Positions 21,759 to 31,196 of a stretch of DNA of 64,000 nucleotides are shown one piece after another. The position numbers and the translations under genes are program-made. Origin of the DNA: Arctopsyche grandis (Eukaryota; Arthropoda; Insecta; Trichoptera; Hydropsychidae); contig NC_135360.1 of NCBI RefSeq assembly GCF_051622035.1, forward strand, positions 3,469,501 through 3,533,500, read 5' to 3'. The notes beneath the pieces are model-generated. The model ran no database searches and was not told where the DNA came from. It saw only the letters and a program-made list of their open reading frames with translations. How positions within the stretch are numbered: the first letter of the stretch is position 1; each line of letters opens with the position of its first letter.

Positions 21759-21766
21759 CCATATAC

Positions 21767-22150
21767 ATATGTGCATCATGCATTTATCGTGGCTTTGGAA
21801 TATTAGATAGTCATAATTTAACAGAAGATCTGATGCAAATTTAAAAACTGAAGAATTCCTGACTACATGAAGTGTTATTTCCGAGCTTTTTTCGATATTT
21901 CATTATAATATTTAGAACAGTGGACCTAAATTAGTTTAAGAATGTATTAACGTTGCATTTATACTATAAAGAAATTAGCATGTTGCAAATCGAGCGTTTT
22001 ATATATGAAAAAAAGGTTTGCGAAATGGATCCAATCCACGCACACTATTTAAAATAATCGTATATGTAAAGCTCAGAAATATATTGTGATTTGTTCAAAT
22101 TTGGATGATTTTATAGTGATGTATTTTTTTTTTTTGATTAATTTTCAGAT
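21767..22150. other. AT-rich flank, probable 5' UTR of CFDP1
   Basis: No gene was seen. A pyrimidine tract ending TTTTCAG at 22148 is a good splice acceptor just before the CFDP1 start. An untranslated first exon may therefore lie upstream, but its donor was not identified. Confidence 0.4.
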
Positions 22151-23934
22151 ATGAACGCACCGTCGGATAGCGACGAGAGCGATGTGGACTTTGTGCCTGA
22201 CGAGAAGGTGTGCACAGACGACGAGGACGATTCGCAGTCGGACGAAATCGACGAGGAGGCTGAAAACAATGGCGCGGTGAATCCCAATGCAAAAGGAAAA
22301 AAACGATCGTCACGTAACCAAAGGAAATCGAACAATCATAGTAAAAGACTGCGGCAAGACGAAACTGTCGACATAGTGGAAAAGAAGGCTGATCCGACGG
22401 TGGAAAAGAAGCACGAAGAAGATCTGTGGGCGTCGTTTCTGAACGTGGACAAGTCGTCGTCGTCGAATTCGTCTAGCTTAGGAAAGAATAGTGTTGCCGA
22501 CGATGATAGCGCGGCGCACCAATCTCAACAGGGTAATGAAGACGGGAACGGGCAAAGCGGTGATAGTTCGTCTGATGTTCTTAATAAAAGTGGTTTGTTA
22601 CTAGTATTATCTTAATTTTAAACTTTAATTTTAATTTTAGCCAGCAGCATGGTTCGGTAGTTGCGTTTATGTTGAGCACCGAGAGGTTGCCGGGTTCGAT
22701 CCCGTGCTAATCATTAATGCTGCTGGTCCATACTTGGATATTTGTGACTACAAGTCGATCGTTTCCTATCAGAGTTTGCCAATTTATCTGATTTCATTGC
22801 TGAAACGGTTCTTCCATCGAAAGTACCGGGGTAAAAACCCTCAAACCATCTCAGACCTCGATTCAAATAAATCAAACCGATGCGGTGCAAACGATCGACA
22901 AGCGCCAGACAGACTGAAGCACAGATTAACGACACGTGTACCTTATGCGTGCGCACTGCTCGCACTTACACTGAGCGAAATCTACCCGAAGTTCCGAATT
23001 TTGACTTATTAGACTCGCCAAAAAGATCCAACTCAATTTTAATAATTGCACTGTGCACATCCAAAGGTTACTCGTCATCTGATGTGCAATCTATCATTCG
23101 TGAAGTCGACAATTGCGTTTTAAGCAGCCATCCAGTTAATCTGTGGTTCAGTCTGTCTGGCGCTTGTCGATCGTTTGCACCAAACCCAAATCAAACGTAT
23201 GAAACTGTTCTTCCGTCAAATTGGCAAAAACTGTCCTACCCAAGTCCCACTGGTTGCTGTTGGTCAGATATTAGTTTAAGATTTTCATAGAAACGGTTCC
23301 AACAAATCGGCAACCTTTACCCATTTCTCGCAATTTTCGCTGTTTTGTATAAAAATGTTGCAAATTTATCAAAAATTTATCCATAGATGTCTCTATGATG
23401 CTTTGTTAAAACTATTATCTGTTAAAAAAATGGCCAGGAAGTGGAAAAAATGGCATTGGGTTTACCCGCTAGGCCTTCCTGGTATATGTAAAATGTATAG
23501 GGTCTGTTCAAAAGATTTCATTGTTCTCTTGTAGCAAAGTCAACAAATCCTCCGGTCCGAAGAAGGCCTGGAGTGGGAGCTGTTGGCGGCGGTCTATCCT
23601 CGATCTTGAATAAGATTGGCAAAAACAACAAACTGTCGACACTGGAAAAGTCAAAACTAGATTGGAACTCGTTCAAAAAGGACGAGGGCATCGAGGAAGA
23701 AATATCGGTATACAACAGAGGTCGAGAAGGGTTCGTATTCGCACCTTACCTTAATATAAAATATTCATGTTGGAGAAACGGCCAACCATTGCTGTTTCTC
23801 CATTATTTATATGCAATGCTGATGGTCTGGTTGTTTTTAGATATTTGGAGCGGCAGGATTTTCTACAACGCACCGACGTACGACAGTTTGAAATCGAGAA
23901 AGATCTACGGACCACTAAACGCAGCAATAGATAG
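22151..23934 (+). CDS. CFDP1: Craniofacial development protein 1 (BCNT/CFDP1; Drosophila YETI-like), three exons
   Basis: Exons 22151-22592, 23535-23730 and 23841-23934 join to 243 aa. CFDP1 proteins are chromatin factors related to yeast Swc5 of the SWR1 H2A.Z-exchange complex. The first ~150 residues are acidic and low-complexity ([20 protein letters not shown]) with a basic stretch. The BCNT-C domain spans about 165-243: [59 protein letters not shown]. The last intron (110 bp, GTTCGT...TTTTAG) must be removed to restore [10 protein letters not shown]; without splicing a nonsense hydrophobic tail appears. Exon 1 ends at a weaker donor (GTTTGT). Intron 1 is filled by SINE sequence and a MITE. 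Confidence 0.9.
22640..22877 (+). mobile_element. SINE in CFDP1 intron 1, interrupted by a MITE
   Basis: tRNA-like head GCCAGCAGCATGGTTCGGTAG with B box GGGTTCGATCCC, then the family body TCGATCGTTTCCTATCAGAG. Its distal part at about 22838-22877 (AAACCATCTCAGACCTCGA) is the target of the MITE that follows. Confidence 0.75.
22878..23187. mobile_element. MITE, GGTGCAAACGATCGACAAGC family, copy 1
   Basis: 310 bp with inverted ends of about 45 bp (GGTGCAAACGATCGACAAGC, GCCAGACAGACTGAAGCACA), flanked by AAATCAAAC on both sides (22869-22877, 23188-23196), a 9-bp duplication. Copy 2 at 36554 has 8 bp. Superfamily could be hAT- or Mutator-like. Frames inside are non-coding. Confidence 0.8.
23234..23496 (+). 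mobile_element. SINE body and 3' tail with class A stem-loop
   Basis: SINE sequence without its tRNA head: CGGTTCCAACAAATCGGCAA, CCATAGATGTCTCTATGA, then the tail. Stem arms CCAGGAAG (23434-23441) and CCTTCCTGG (23474-23482) enclose a loop with GGCATTGGGTTTACCCG. It ends close to the CFDP1 exon 2 acceptor. Confidence 0.65.
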
Positions 23935-24583
23935 ATAAGTGAAGACAGACGAACATATGCACGTGGTCGGGAATGACTCGTAGTTTTGTTTTCGAACGTT
24001 TCCGATGTCGAAGAACGGAAATTTGAAAAACTTGCCGATTTCTATGTTTCAGTATTATCGATTATGTTACGTACATGTGAAATTTTGCAATATATACATA
24101 ATATATGTGAACAAGTTGATTCGAACTGAATAACTTCATTATATTCCATTAACTGTATTTTTTAATTTGTAATTTTTAAGTATGAACAATTGAGTTGACG
24201 AGGATACGTGTGCTTGAAATAAATTAAACGCATTTTGCTATAAAAATTGTTTATTTTCATTTGTTTATTTACAATAATACTAACACAATACTCAGTGAAT
24301 TTCAAATTTGCCAAATCTCCTATACCTTTCGATAAAAATAGTTTTGTTTTGTTTATCATTGCTAGAAATTAAATTGGCATGAAAAAAGTCATCAAATGCC
24401 CTCCCCCTCTCAAAATTTCTGCTGCATAGTCATTGTGTCTCATCATAAAGGTTATGATTTCGGTTAAGCAAGCGTCTATTCAACATTCAGTAAGTTTCTT
24501 GTCTGCAGGTACCGTAATGGCGGAGACGAGGTATCTTGAATAACGTTTGGATATATCTAGGAGTGTTGAAACCTGTCTCAACT
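23935..24583. other. CFDP1 3' flank and intergenic DNA
   Basis: An AATAAA at 24218-24223 is the likely CFDP1 poly(A) signal. Beyond it, no gene or repeat was recognised up to the duplicated Harbinger end at 24584. Confidence 0.45.
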
Positions 24584-24798
24584 AGGTGAGACAATAGATG
24601 AACGTTTAAAGGTCTATTCATACTATTCAGCAAGCAGCTCACGTAAACGACAGTTTCCATTTATACTATCCAGCATGTTCAGACAAGTTTGGCCGAGAGA
24701 CAATAGATGAACGTTTGAAGGTCTATTCATACTATCCAGCAGTTTATGGCTACAGCACAGAATAGCAGCGCACGTAAACGACAGATTCCATTCATGGC
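24584..24798. mobile_element. Harbinger-family end, tandemly duplicated
   Basis: A block of about 106 bp containing AAGGTCTATTCATACTATYCAGCA and CACGTAAACGACAG occurs twice head-to-tail. Both start with GAGACAATAGATGAACGTTT. The sequence matches the ends of the Harbinger-type elements at 57445 and 61485. A right end is not seen; a SINE follows immediately. Confidence 0.6.
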
Positions 24799-25080
24799 CA
24801 GAAGCATAGCTCGGTCGTTAAGCCTCTGGTTAGCGTCAAGAGGCGCCACGTTCGATCCCAGGGCTGGGCCTCGAGTGAAAATGAATTTTTCAGAGTACGC
24901 TGTTGGTCAGACCTGGATTTGTGACTCCAGGTTGATTGTTTCCTATCAGAGTTTGCCAATTTTCTCTGATGTTATTGTTGAAACGGTTCCCGGAAAAAAT
25001 TGGCTAAAATCCTTCCTATACAATATGTCACCTATAATTTGTGATTGATTGATGTGCAATAAATAAGTTTGCGTACAATT
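24797..25080 (+). mobile_element. tRNA-derived SINE, 'GTCGTTAAGC' subfamily
   Basis: The head GCCAGAAGCATAGCTCGGTCGTTAAGC has B box CGTTCGATCCCA and the body TCAGAGTTTGCCAATTTTCT. It is closely related to the copy at 60958. It ends in AATAAATAAGTTTGCGTAC without the stem-loop tail. Confidence 0.75.
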
Positions 25081-25189
25081 TGATAGATGTTTTATGCTGT
25101 TTCTTCTTTACAATATTGTAGATGTGAAGGATGTACTCTAATCTGAGCCTTATACAAAAGACTAGAGGCTCTGGAGAAGTGAATACACA

Positions 25190-25379
25190 GGATTATAGTC
25201 ATAGAAGTAGAATGCATAGAATCGCTCTCAGCCTCCAAAAATGTTGCTACAAAAACTCTGTGCAGCAGAGTTTGTTCATTTTTTGCTAGACTTCGTCTCT
25301 CTCTTCGATGGCTCGCTTTTAGACGATACTTTTGTTCACAATGACCATTCTATGCATTCTACTTCTATGATTATAGTCC
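25190..25379. mobile_element. Small MITE with 34-bp inverted ends
   Basis: The ends GGATTATAGTCATAGAAGTA...GAATGCATAGAAT and their complement are nearly identical over about 34 bp. The interior is unique and non-coding. No target duplication could be settled. Confidence 0.65.
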
Positions 25380-25835
25380 ATTACAAAGAAGTAAATAGAA
25401 AGGAGATGGGGAATAGGAATCTGAAGGATCCAACAACTCTGTTTGAGAGGTTCGGAAGAGCATTAAATCTCTGTTCCGCGCAACGGTTTCCAATATAAAG
25501 CTTGCCATGATGGTCATTAGATGATACACCAGAAAATATGCGATTTACCACAATAGCTTTTCGACAAAAGGGCAAGCGATATGAAAACACTAGTCAGTCT
25601 TACCATGTCACACAGAGAATAAGACATTAAAAAGAGTTTTACGAGGATATATAAATAAGAAAATTTAAGACTAATTCACTAGATTTCTGGTAGCTTAAGG
25701 TTAAAGTTAACTTCTTTTGCATCTTATCTCATTGATTTTCATCGCCGACCCACACCGGAGGGTCTTCCGTTATCAAAGTACTCGAGGATTTCTCCTATTT
25801 ATACTCCATATTGATTTATAACTCTGGTATACAAT

Positions 25836-25893
<58 letters not shown>
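25380..25893. other. Intergenic, ending in a (TA)n microsatellite
   Basis: No gene was seen. A TA microsatellite runs at about 25843-25890, directly next to the stop codon of the basic repeat protein, in its 3' UTR. Confidence 0.5.
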
Positions 25894-26247
25894 TTAAACT
25901 TCGGTTTTGACAACGACCTTCTTCATGCGCCATTCCCTGTTCCGTTGGGCGTTTTTCTTGCGTTCGTTCTCGCGATAGTTTTCGTCGCTGCGTAGCTCTC
26001 TATTCCGCTGGTTGTTTTTCAAGTTCTCCTTCTTGCGATAGTCTTCATTCTTGCGCAGCCTCCGGTTCCTTTTAGCATTCTCGGCGTTCTCTCGGCGACG
26101 GTAGTTCTCATCTTTGCGTAGCTCTCGGATGCGATCTGCATTTTTGACAGTCTCAACTTGACGGTATATTTCGTTCGGACGCATCTTTTTCTTCAAATCC
26201 CTCTGGTTTTTACCTCTGATTTTGTTGGTTTGTTTTTTGGTCCTCAT
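25894..26247 (-). CDS. Small Lys/Arg-rich protein with 21-aa repeats
   Basis: A 117-aa open frame from an ATG at 26247, just after a good acceptor (TTTTTTCAG, exon from 26262), so an upstream non-coding exon is likely. It is highly charged. Three clear copies of a 21-residue unit run in tandem: RELRKDENYRRRENAENAKRN, RRLRKNEDYRKKENLKNNQRN and RELRSDENYRENERKKNAQRN (core R-x-LR-x-x-E-x-YR-x-x-E-N), with partial copies on either side. The unit keeps frame and charge while codons differ, which favours a real protein. Such repeats could form a basic alpha-helical rod able to bind nucleic acid; that is inference. I do not recognise the family. Confidence 0.55.
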   Translation of the reverse strand: MRTKKQTNKIRGKNQRDLKKKMRPNEIYRQVETVKNADRIRELRKDENYRRRENAENAKRNRRLRKNEDYRKKENLKNNQRNRELRSDENYRENERKKNAQRNREWRMKKVVVKTEV

Positions 26248-26262
26248 CACCGGATTATTTTA

Positions 26263-27249
26263 CTGAAAAAATAATGCTTTTAGATTATATCAATCAATAG
26301 TGTTGATGAATATAGTAAAACTTCATTTCATTGTAGATGAGAAAGCTTCGACTTAGAGTCAACCTTCTTATTGGTAAGAAAAGCAATTTTGAACCTCATA
26401 GGGTTGGTAAAGTTCAGAGCATATTCTATTTAGTGTACAGAATAATTTGAGGACTAAACAAGCCTGATGTTACCAAAAAGAAACCTTTAAATATTTTGCC
26501 AGTTAACATTGAGGAATAAGTCATTTATTAAAATATCTTTGAATAAAAATATACATAGTATGTACAAAACAATTAATCTGTCCTGTTCAAAACTTAGTTT
26601 ATGAGAAGTTCGCGGATGTAGTAATAGAACATGGTTTGATTCTGGCTAAAATGAAGATTGACTATAAATATATAAATATACATTATGTATGCATTATGAT
26701 CTTTTAACCTCAAAATGGTCAAAATTGCTTCGGTGATAATCCACGTGGATTATCTTATCTTTTGTACAGTTTATGATATTTTCAATTGTATTATAATGCT
26801 ATTACATGTATAATATCAACTTGTAGAGAAAACTGGATGCTAAAGCAGCTCAACTGTCAAAGCACCTAGTTGTCAAATGTCAACAGTGGCGCTGCGACGC
26901 GGCCGTATTTAGAAGTACTAAGTTTTAGTTACAGAGTATTAATTTAATGCTTCGGCAGTAGATATTCAACGCTGTAACAATATTAAAATACATTTTTACG
27001 TATTTCGAAAACGTAAAGGTTGATTTTATGTACATATATGATTCTAAGAGAAAACAAAATTATTGTTAGTTTCAATAATAAAAACTCATATGCATATTTA
27101 AAGAATTTGATTTGGATGAAAAATATTTTTAAGTATAGTTTTAATTTTTTCAGGAAGTTTTTTTGAAATAATAAGTCTAATTGTGAACTATAAATTCAAT
27201 TTAATTTTAATTAATGGCAATTTAAATAACAATCACTTAGAATAATACA
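26263..27249. other. Intergenic AT-rich stretch
   Basis: This is upstream of the basic repeat gene. A small GC-richer patch at about 26850-26930 (CAACAGTGGCGCTGCGACGCGGCC) may be a promoter or first-exon region. No coding frame was supported. Confidence 0.35.
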
Positions 27250-27578
27250 TCAAATGACAGAATTAAATGGAATGACAAATGCCGATAAGGGTACTCGTTT
27301 TTTTGGAGCGCTAAAACTATTCAAGGCCGTCCATTTTTCATTTTTTTCATCGTATTCAAAAACATCACTTGTCGTTTGATTATATTCGTTTGTTCTACCT
27401 AAAAATAAAGATTCCGAATTAGTTCAGATGACTGAGTTATCCCTGGAACAATTTATGAAATTTAATTTAGCTATTTAAAAAACTCACCCATGCAAAGTAA
27501 CTTGTTCCGAAAATTTAAAAGGCACATTTGAGTTTGGGGAGATGGTAGCTTGTAAAATGGTGTTTTTAATTTGTTCAT
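27250..27578 (-). CDS. Kelch-repeat protein fragment, two exons (79 aa)
   Basis: Exon 27578-27488 joins exon 27398-27250 through an 89-bp intron (GG|GTGAGT ... TTTTTAG). The product contains one kelch-like blade: MCLLNFRNKLLCMGR, a short loop, then DVFEYDEKNEKWTALNSF. It keeps the expected xVFxYDxxxxKW pattern, but the usual GG is reduced to MGR. An in-frame stop precedes the ATG, so either this is a tiny gene, or it is the terminal part of a kelch gene whose earlier exons splice in or are lost. It may be a relic. Confidence 0.5.
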
Positions 27579-28236
27579 TTTTACTTTATCTTTTTATGTG
27601 CGGTTGTGGCGTAAAAAAATCACCAGGTTTACTTTGTTATTGTCAATATTGTAAATACACACAAATAAATTTAATAAATAACAAAAATTATCATTTTGGG
27701 TATACCGTATATTCAATGTGCTACGACCTCATCCCCATGAGCAACTTTGACAGTTGACAGTTGTTATTATTTTTTAAGATCGTAGACTTTTCTACTCGTT
27801 TGTGAATAGTATATAGACAACAAAACAGGTTTTTATATTAAATTTTGACAGATTTTCGCAATATAAATACTACCAGACCCACTCGGCGTCGCCCAGATAC
27901 AATTTTTTTTAAGACATCGCCAAATACAAAAATGTAATATTGTAATTTTGATTCAGGCGACGTCGGGATTTAAATAATGTGTTGTAGACAATGAATATAC
28001 GCATGTCACATTAAATCTTTACTTGCTTTTAGATTTTACGACTTAACTAGAGATTATATATTAACTGTTAAATAATTTGCACATGCACACATCAACTTAA
28101 TAACTTTTCAATAATTGACATGTGTATTCATCGACTAAAATGTCTATATACTTATTGAATTAACTCATTTGCTGTTGAACTGTTTGAATTGAACTGTTGA
28201 GAATTCGTTGTATAATTCAATAATTCCAGGGGTCGT
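27579..28236. other. Intergenic region between kelch fragment and TSSC4
   Basis: AT-rich. A weak inverted pair CGGCGTCGCC (27888) / GGCGACGTCGGG (27958) may be a MITE remnant of about 100 bp. A TTCCAG at 28224-28229 is an acceptor-like site just before the TSSC4 start. Confidence 0.35.
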
Positions 28237-28854
28237 ATGACGATGACATCTTTCGGAGAGAGGCAGCGGACGCTGTTTGAAAGCTTGCGAGCGGCTGAGG
28301 AAAGCAGCGGGACGAAGAAGGGGCGTAGTCTCCGTCAAACAGTTGGCTGCCCTCAAAATCCACGCCAACTCCGTAGCCAGATGAAGCAGTTCCGAGGCAA
28401 ACGAAGCATATTTACCAGGCCGGAAGACACTATAGCACAGTGCTTAGGCGTCAGGAAGGTACCCGACTATCAGATCAATCCCGGAAAGTGGACTCATTAC
28501 AGTTTAGAAGACGTTCCGGACGTCACGGATAGGAGCAATGCAAAAGCGGCTGCCATTTGCTTGCAAGAAATACAAGCGTCAAAGCAGGTCGATGTGGAGT
28601 CTGCAAACGATGACGGAATGCAAGTGGACGATTCAAAGGTCGTGTTCAAATTGCCAGTTAGAATAAGCAGCAAGTCGGAGACTCGGAACAAGTCTAATGT
28701 GGTGTATAGGAATTCTAAAATTCTGCTACCGGAATACGTCGTCGGAAAACGCGAAAGAAATAAAGCGACCAAACTGGAGAAGCAAACCGTTGCCGTGCAG
28801 AATAAAAACGAGCTGAAGTTAGATCATCTCCTTGACGACGATGACGATTCTTAA
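28237..28854 (+). CDS. TSSC4: TSSC4 homologue
   Basis: A 205-aa protein. In mammals TSSC4 is a chaperone in assembly of the U5 snRNP and tri-snRNP. The signature lies at residues 75-110: VPDYQINPGKWTHYSLEDV, then VTDRSNAKAAAICLQE. The human protein has a PDYxxxPxxWTKYSLEDV segment followed by a similar Ser-Asn-x-Ala helix. An N-terminal FGERQRTLFESL segment also fits the family. The C-terminus is acidic (DHLLDDDDD). It starts at an ATG eight bases after an acceptor-like TTCCAG, so a non-coding first exon is likely. The Met at codon 3 is an alternative start. AATAAA at 29003-29008. Shorter than vertebrate forms (about 320 aa). Confidence 0.85.
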   Translation: MTMTSFGERQRTLFESLRAAEESSGTKKGRSLRQTVGCPQNPRQLRSQMKQFRGKRSIFTRPEDTIAQCLGVRKVPDYQINPGKWTHYSLEDVPDVTDRSNAKAAAICLQEIQASKQVDVESANDDGMQVDDSKVVFKLPVRISSKSETRNKSNVVYRNSKILLPEYVVGKRERNKATKLEKQTVAVQNKNELKLDHLLDDDDDS

Positions 28855-29076
28855 TTTGTTCAAGTACACATTATGTATGTATATTTATATTAGAAAAAAT
28901 GAAAACTGCATTGTTTTGATTCTTTATTGTAAAGTCTTTAGATGTACTTAGCTTAAGAAACATGATTGTGATCGAATTTTATTCGAAATGAAAATGATAC
29001 AAAATAAAAACTTAAACTGTTTGAAATTATCTGGAAGATATTGAATGTCCTCACTCTTTTCTTCTAATTTAATATT

Positions 29077-29645
29077 GGTTGTGGCTATTTGCAGGTACTA
29101 TATCTGCAAATTATTGGCTATTTGCAGGTATTATATCTGCGAATTATTGGCTATTTGCAGGTACTATATCTGCGACAGACGCAAAGCCTTCTGCGCATGC
29201 GCGTGAACTGTCACTGTCAGCGTGTTTACTGTTAAAATTTTGTTTTAAACCTCTTAAAATTTAGTTAGAACTCGTAAAGTGACGTAGAGTAAAAAATATA
29301 ATCCAAATTAGTTAATATTATTAATCGTTAGAAAATTATTATCATATACAACGTATAATACCCACGTACAAGTACAAGCCGCGAACTAGCTAAGTGATGT
29401 AAATCTATTATATGTAATAACGTGCGAAATTGATTTGCCTCATGTATAATGAACGATTGATCATAAACAAGTCTAGCATACATTAAATGTAAGAAATTAT
29501 AATCAGATTATAAGTTCACGCGCATGCGCAGAAGGCTTTGCGCCTTTCGCAGATATAGTACCTGCAAATAGCCAATAATTCGCAAATATAGTACCTGCAA
29601 ATAGCTAATAATTTGCAAATATAGTACCTGCAAATAGCCAAAACC
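29077..29645. mobile_element. Mutator-like MITE with tandem-repeat termini, copy 2
   Basis: The ends GGTTGTGGC and GCCAAAACC are flanked by a perfect 9-bp duplication TTTAATATT (29068-29076, 29646-29654). There are three 33-bp units at each end and GCGCATGCGC at the inner edges. The centre matches copy 1 but runs in the opposite direction. Non-coding; the LFAGTISANYW frames arise because the unit is 33 bp. Confidence 0.9.
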
Positions 29646-29654
29646 TTTAATATT

Positions 29655-31196
29655 TCGACCTAAATTATTTTAGATCGAGGCTGTTCTCTCTAGAGCAGGA
29701 TGGATTGGACTTTGGCTAGATCGAAAGTTATGCTGTGTATAAAGACTAAACTGAATTGAGTATGCATGGAAATTGTTTTGTATTTATTTGGGACTGTGAA
29801 ATTTTCTGAGGAATTAAATACATTTGAGACAACGTTTAAATTATATTTATTTTTGTTAAAACAAATATATTAAATACAATATAATATTAAATAATGAGAA
29901 GTGCAATTTTTGCTTGTAAATAATTTCATATAGAACATATTAAAATGATATATATACATATATATACGTATGTATATTAATAGTATAGACAATTCATATC
30001 CTAAAAATCATGGCAATATAATATTTATCACAATTAATTAATTATAAAACATCAACAAACAACAATTCAGTAATAATGATGTTTGGTTTTACCAAATAAA
30101 AAAGGTTTGTTCGAACAATTCAAAGCGACTAGCACGTAATGTTTAATAGTACGGTAACGAATCTAAATCATAAAATAAACGTAAAAAATGGTAAATATGT
30201 GCGTTCTATTACGACAATGAAGGATTTCTAAATAGCACGAATTACATACATATGTATACGTTATATAACATTACAATTTATACTTATACATGTATATGAT
30301 TATATTACAATATTAGAAGGTGTAAAATATTCGTTACAAAAGCAATACACGATGAAAACATTTAAATTTAGTTTAAAACTAAACAAATTTTCTAGGGTGT
30401 ATAAAATTCAGCGATCTTCTCAAGATACTCACTTTCCTTTGGAAAAATATTTTATCTAAAAAACAATCAACACGTTCGATTAATTTAGAAAAACAGTAAA
30501 GAGACTTTAAAGTCTTGAAATTACACAATTATACGATAAAAAGGCAGCTCTTTAAAAAAAATTCAAATTTTTTTTAAGCCGTAAGCTCAAGAGTAGACTA
30601 AAATTTTCACTACTATTTTTGATTGCACTGCAATATATTTTACTTATGTAAACGTTTTCGATTTATTCATTTCTTGTATAGTACATATATACCCTAAAGC
30701 GAATCCCACATAAGAACGGAGCAAAATATACATATACAGCTTGGAATGTACGAGAATGATTTAATCAATAATATAACATGTATATGTATAACCAGTTTTC
30801 AAGATGAAAACTGAAATGGCTCTGCATTATCATTCCAGACTTTGAATCGAAAATGGCGTTCGCCACACGCTAACAACTTACATATATCCAAGTCCAATTT
30901 TACAGACAAGAAGTTTAGAAAGATACTTATTGTACGGATACAGTAAGACAATAACTGCATGGTAATACAAAACAGACTAAAAACAGTTTTTAGGATCAAC
31001 ATATGTGGTTTTAGTCCTGGAAAAATAATATAACTATTTAACAAATACATTTATAAATTCTCATACGTTTCATAATGGACTGTATCATTGAAATTTTTAA
31101 TATAATACATTGCTCCGAGCCTAAAAAAGGACTATTCATATTAGTATAGCGAATACATATAATAAAAAAAATAATAATATTCGTTTAAATAGTTTA
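29655..31196. other. AT-rich region, probably the 3' UTR of the BTB gene plus intergenic DNA
   Basis: No convincing gene or repeat. Several ACATATGTATACGT-type words occur near 30250. The part nearest 31196 is likely the 3' UTR of the BTB-BACK gene (minus strand). No poly(A) signal was selected. Confidence 0.4.

Noticed and set aside
22640-22740. tRNA genes from A/B-box-like sequences (also 15475, 24797, 36150, 40790, 46384, 59940, 60960)
   Set aside because: No complete cloverleaf, and a shared non-tRNA body follows each head; these are SINEs.
22704-23290. Frames inside the SINE/MITE cluster (also 36433-36808)
   Set aside because: They follow the MITE copies and shift between them; not conserved as protein.
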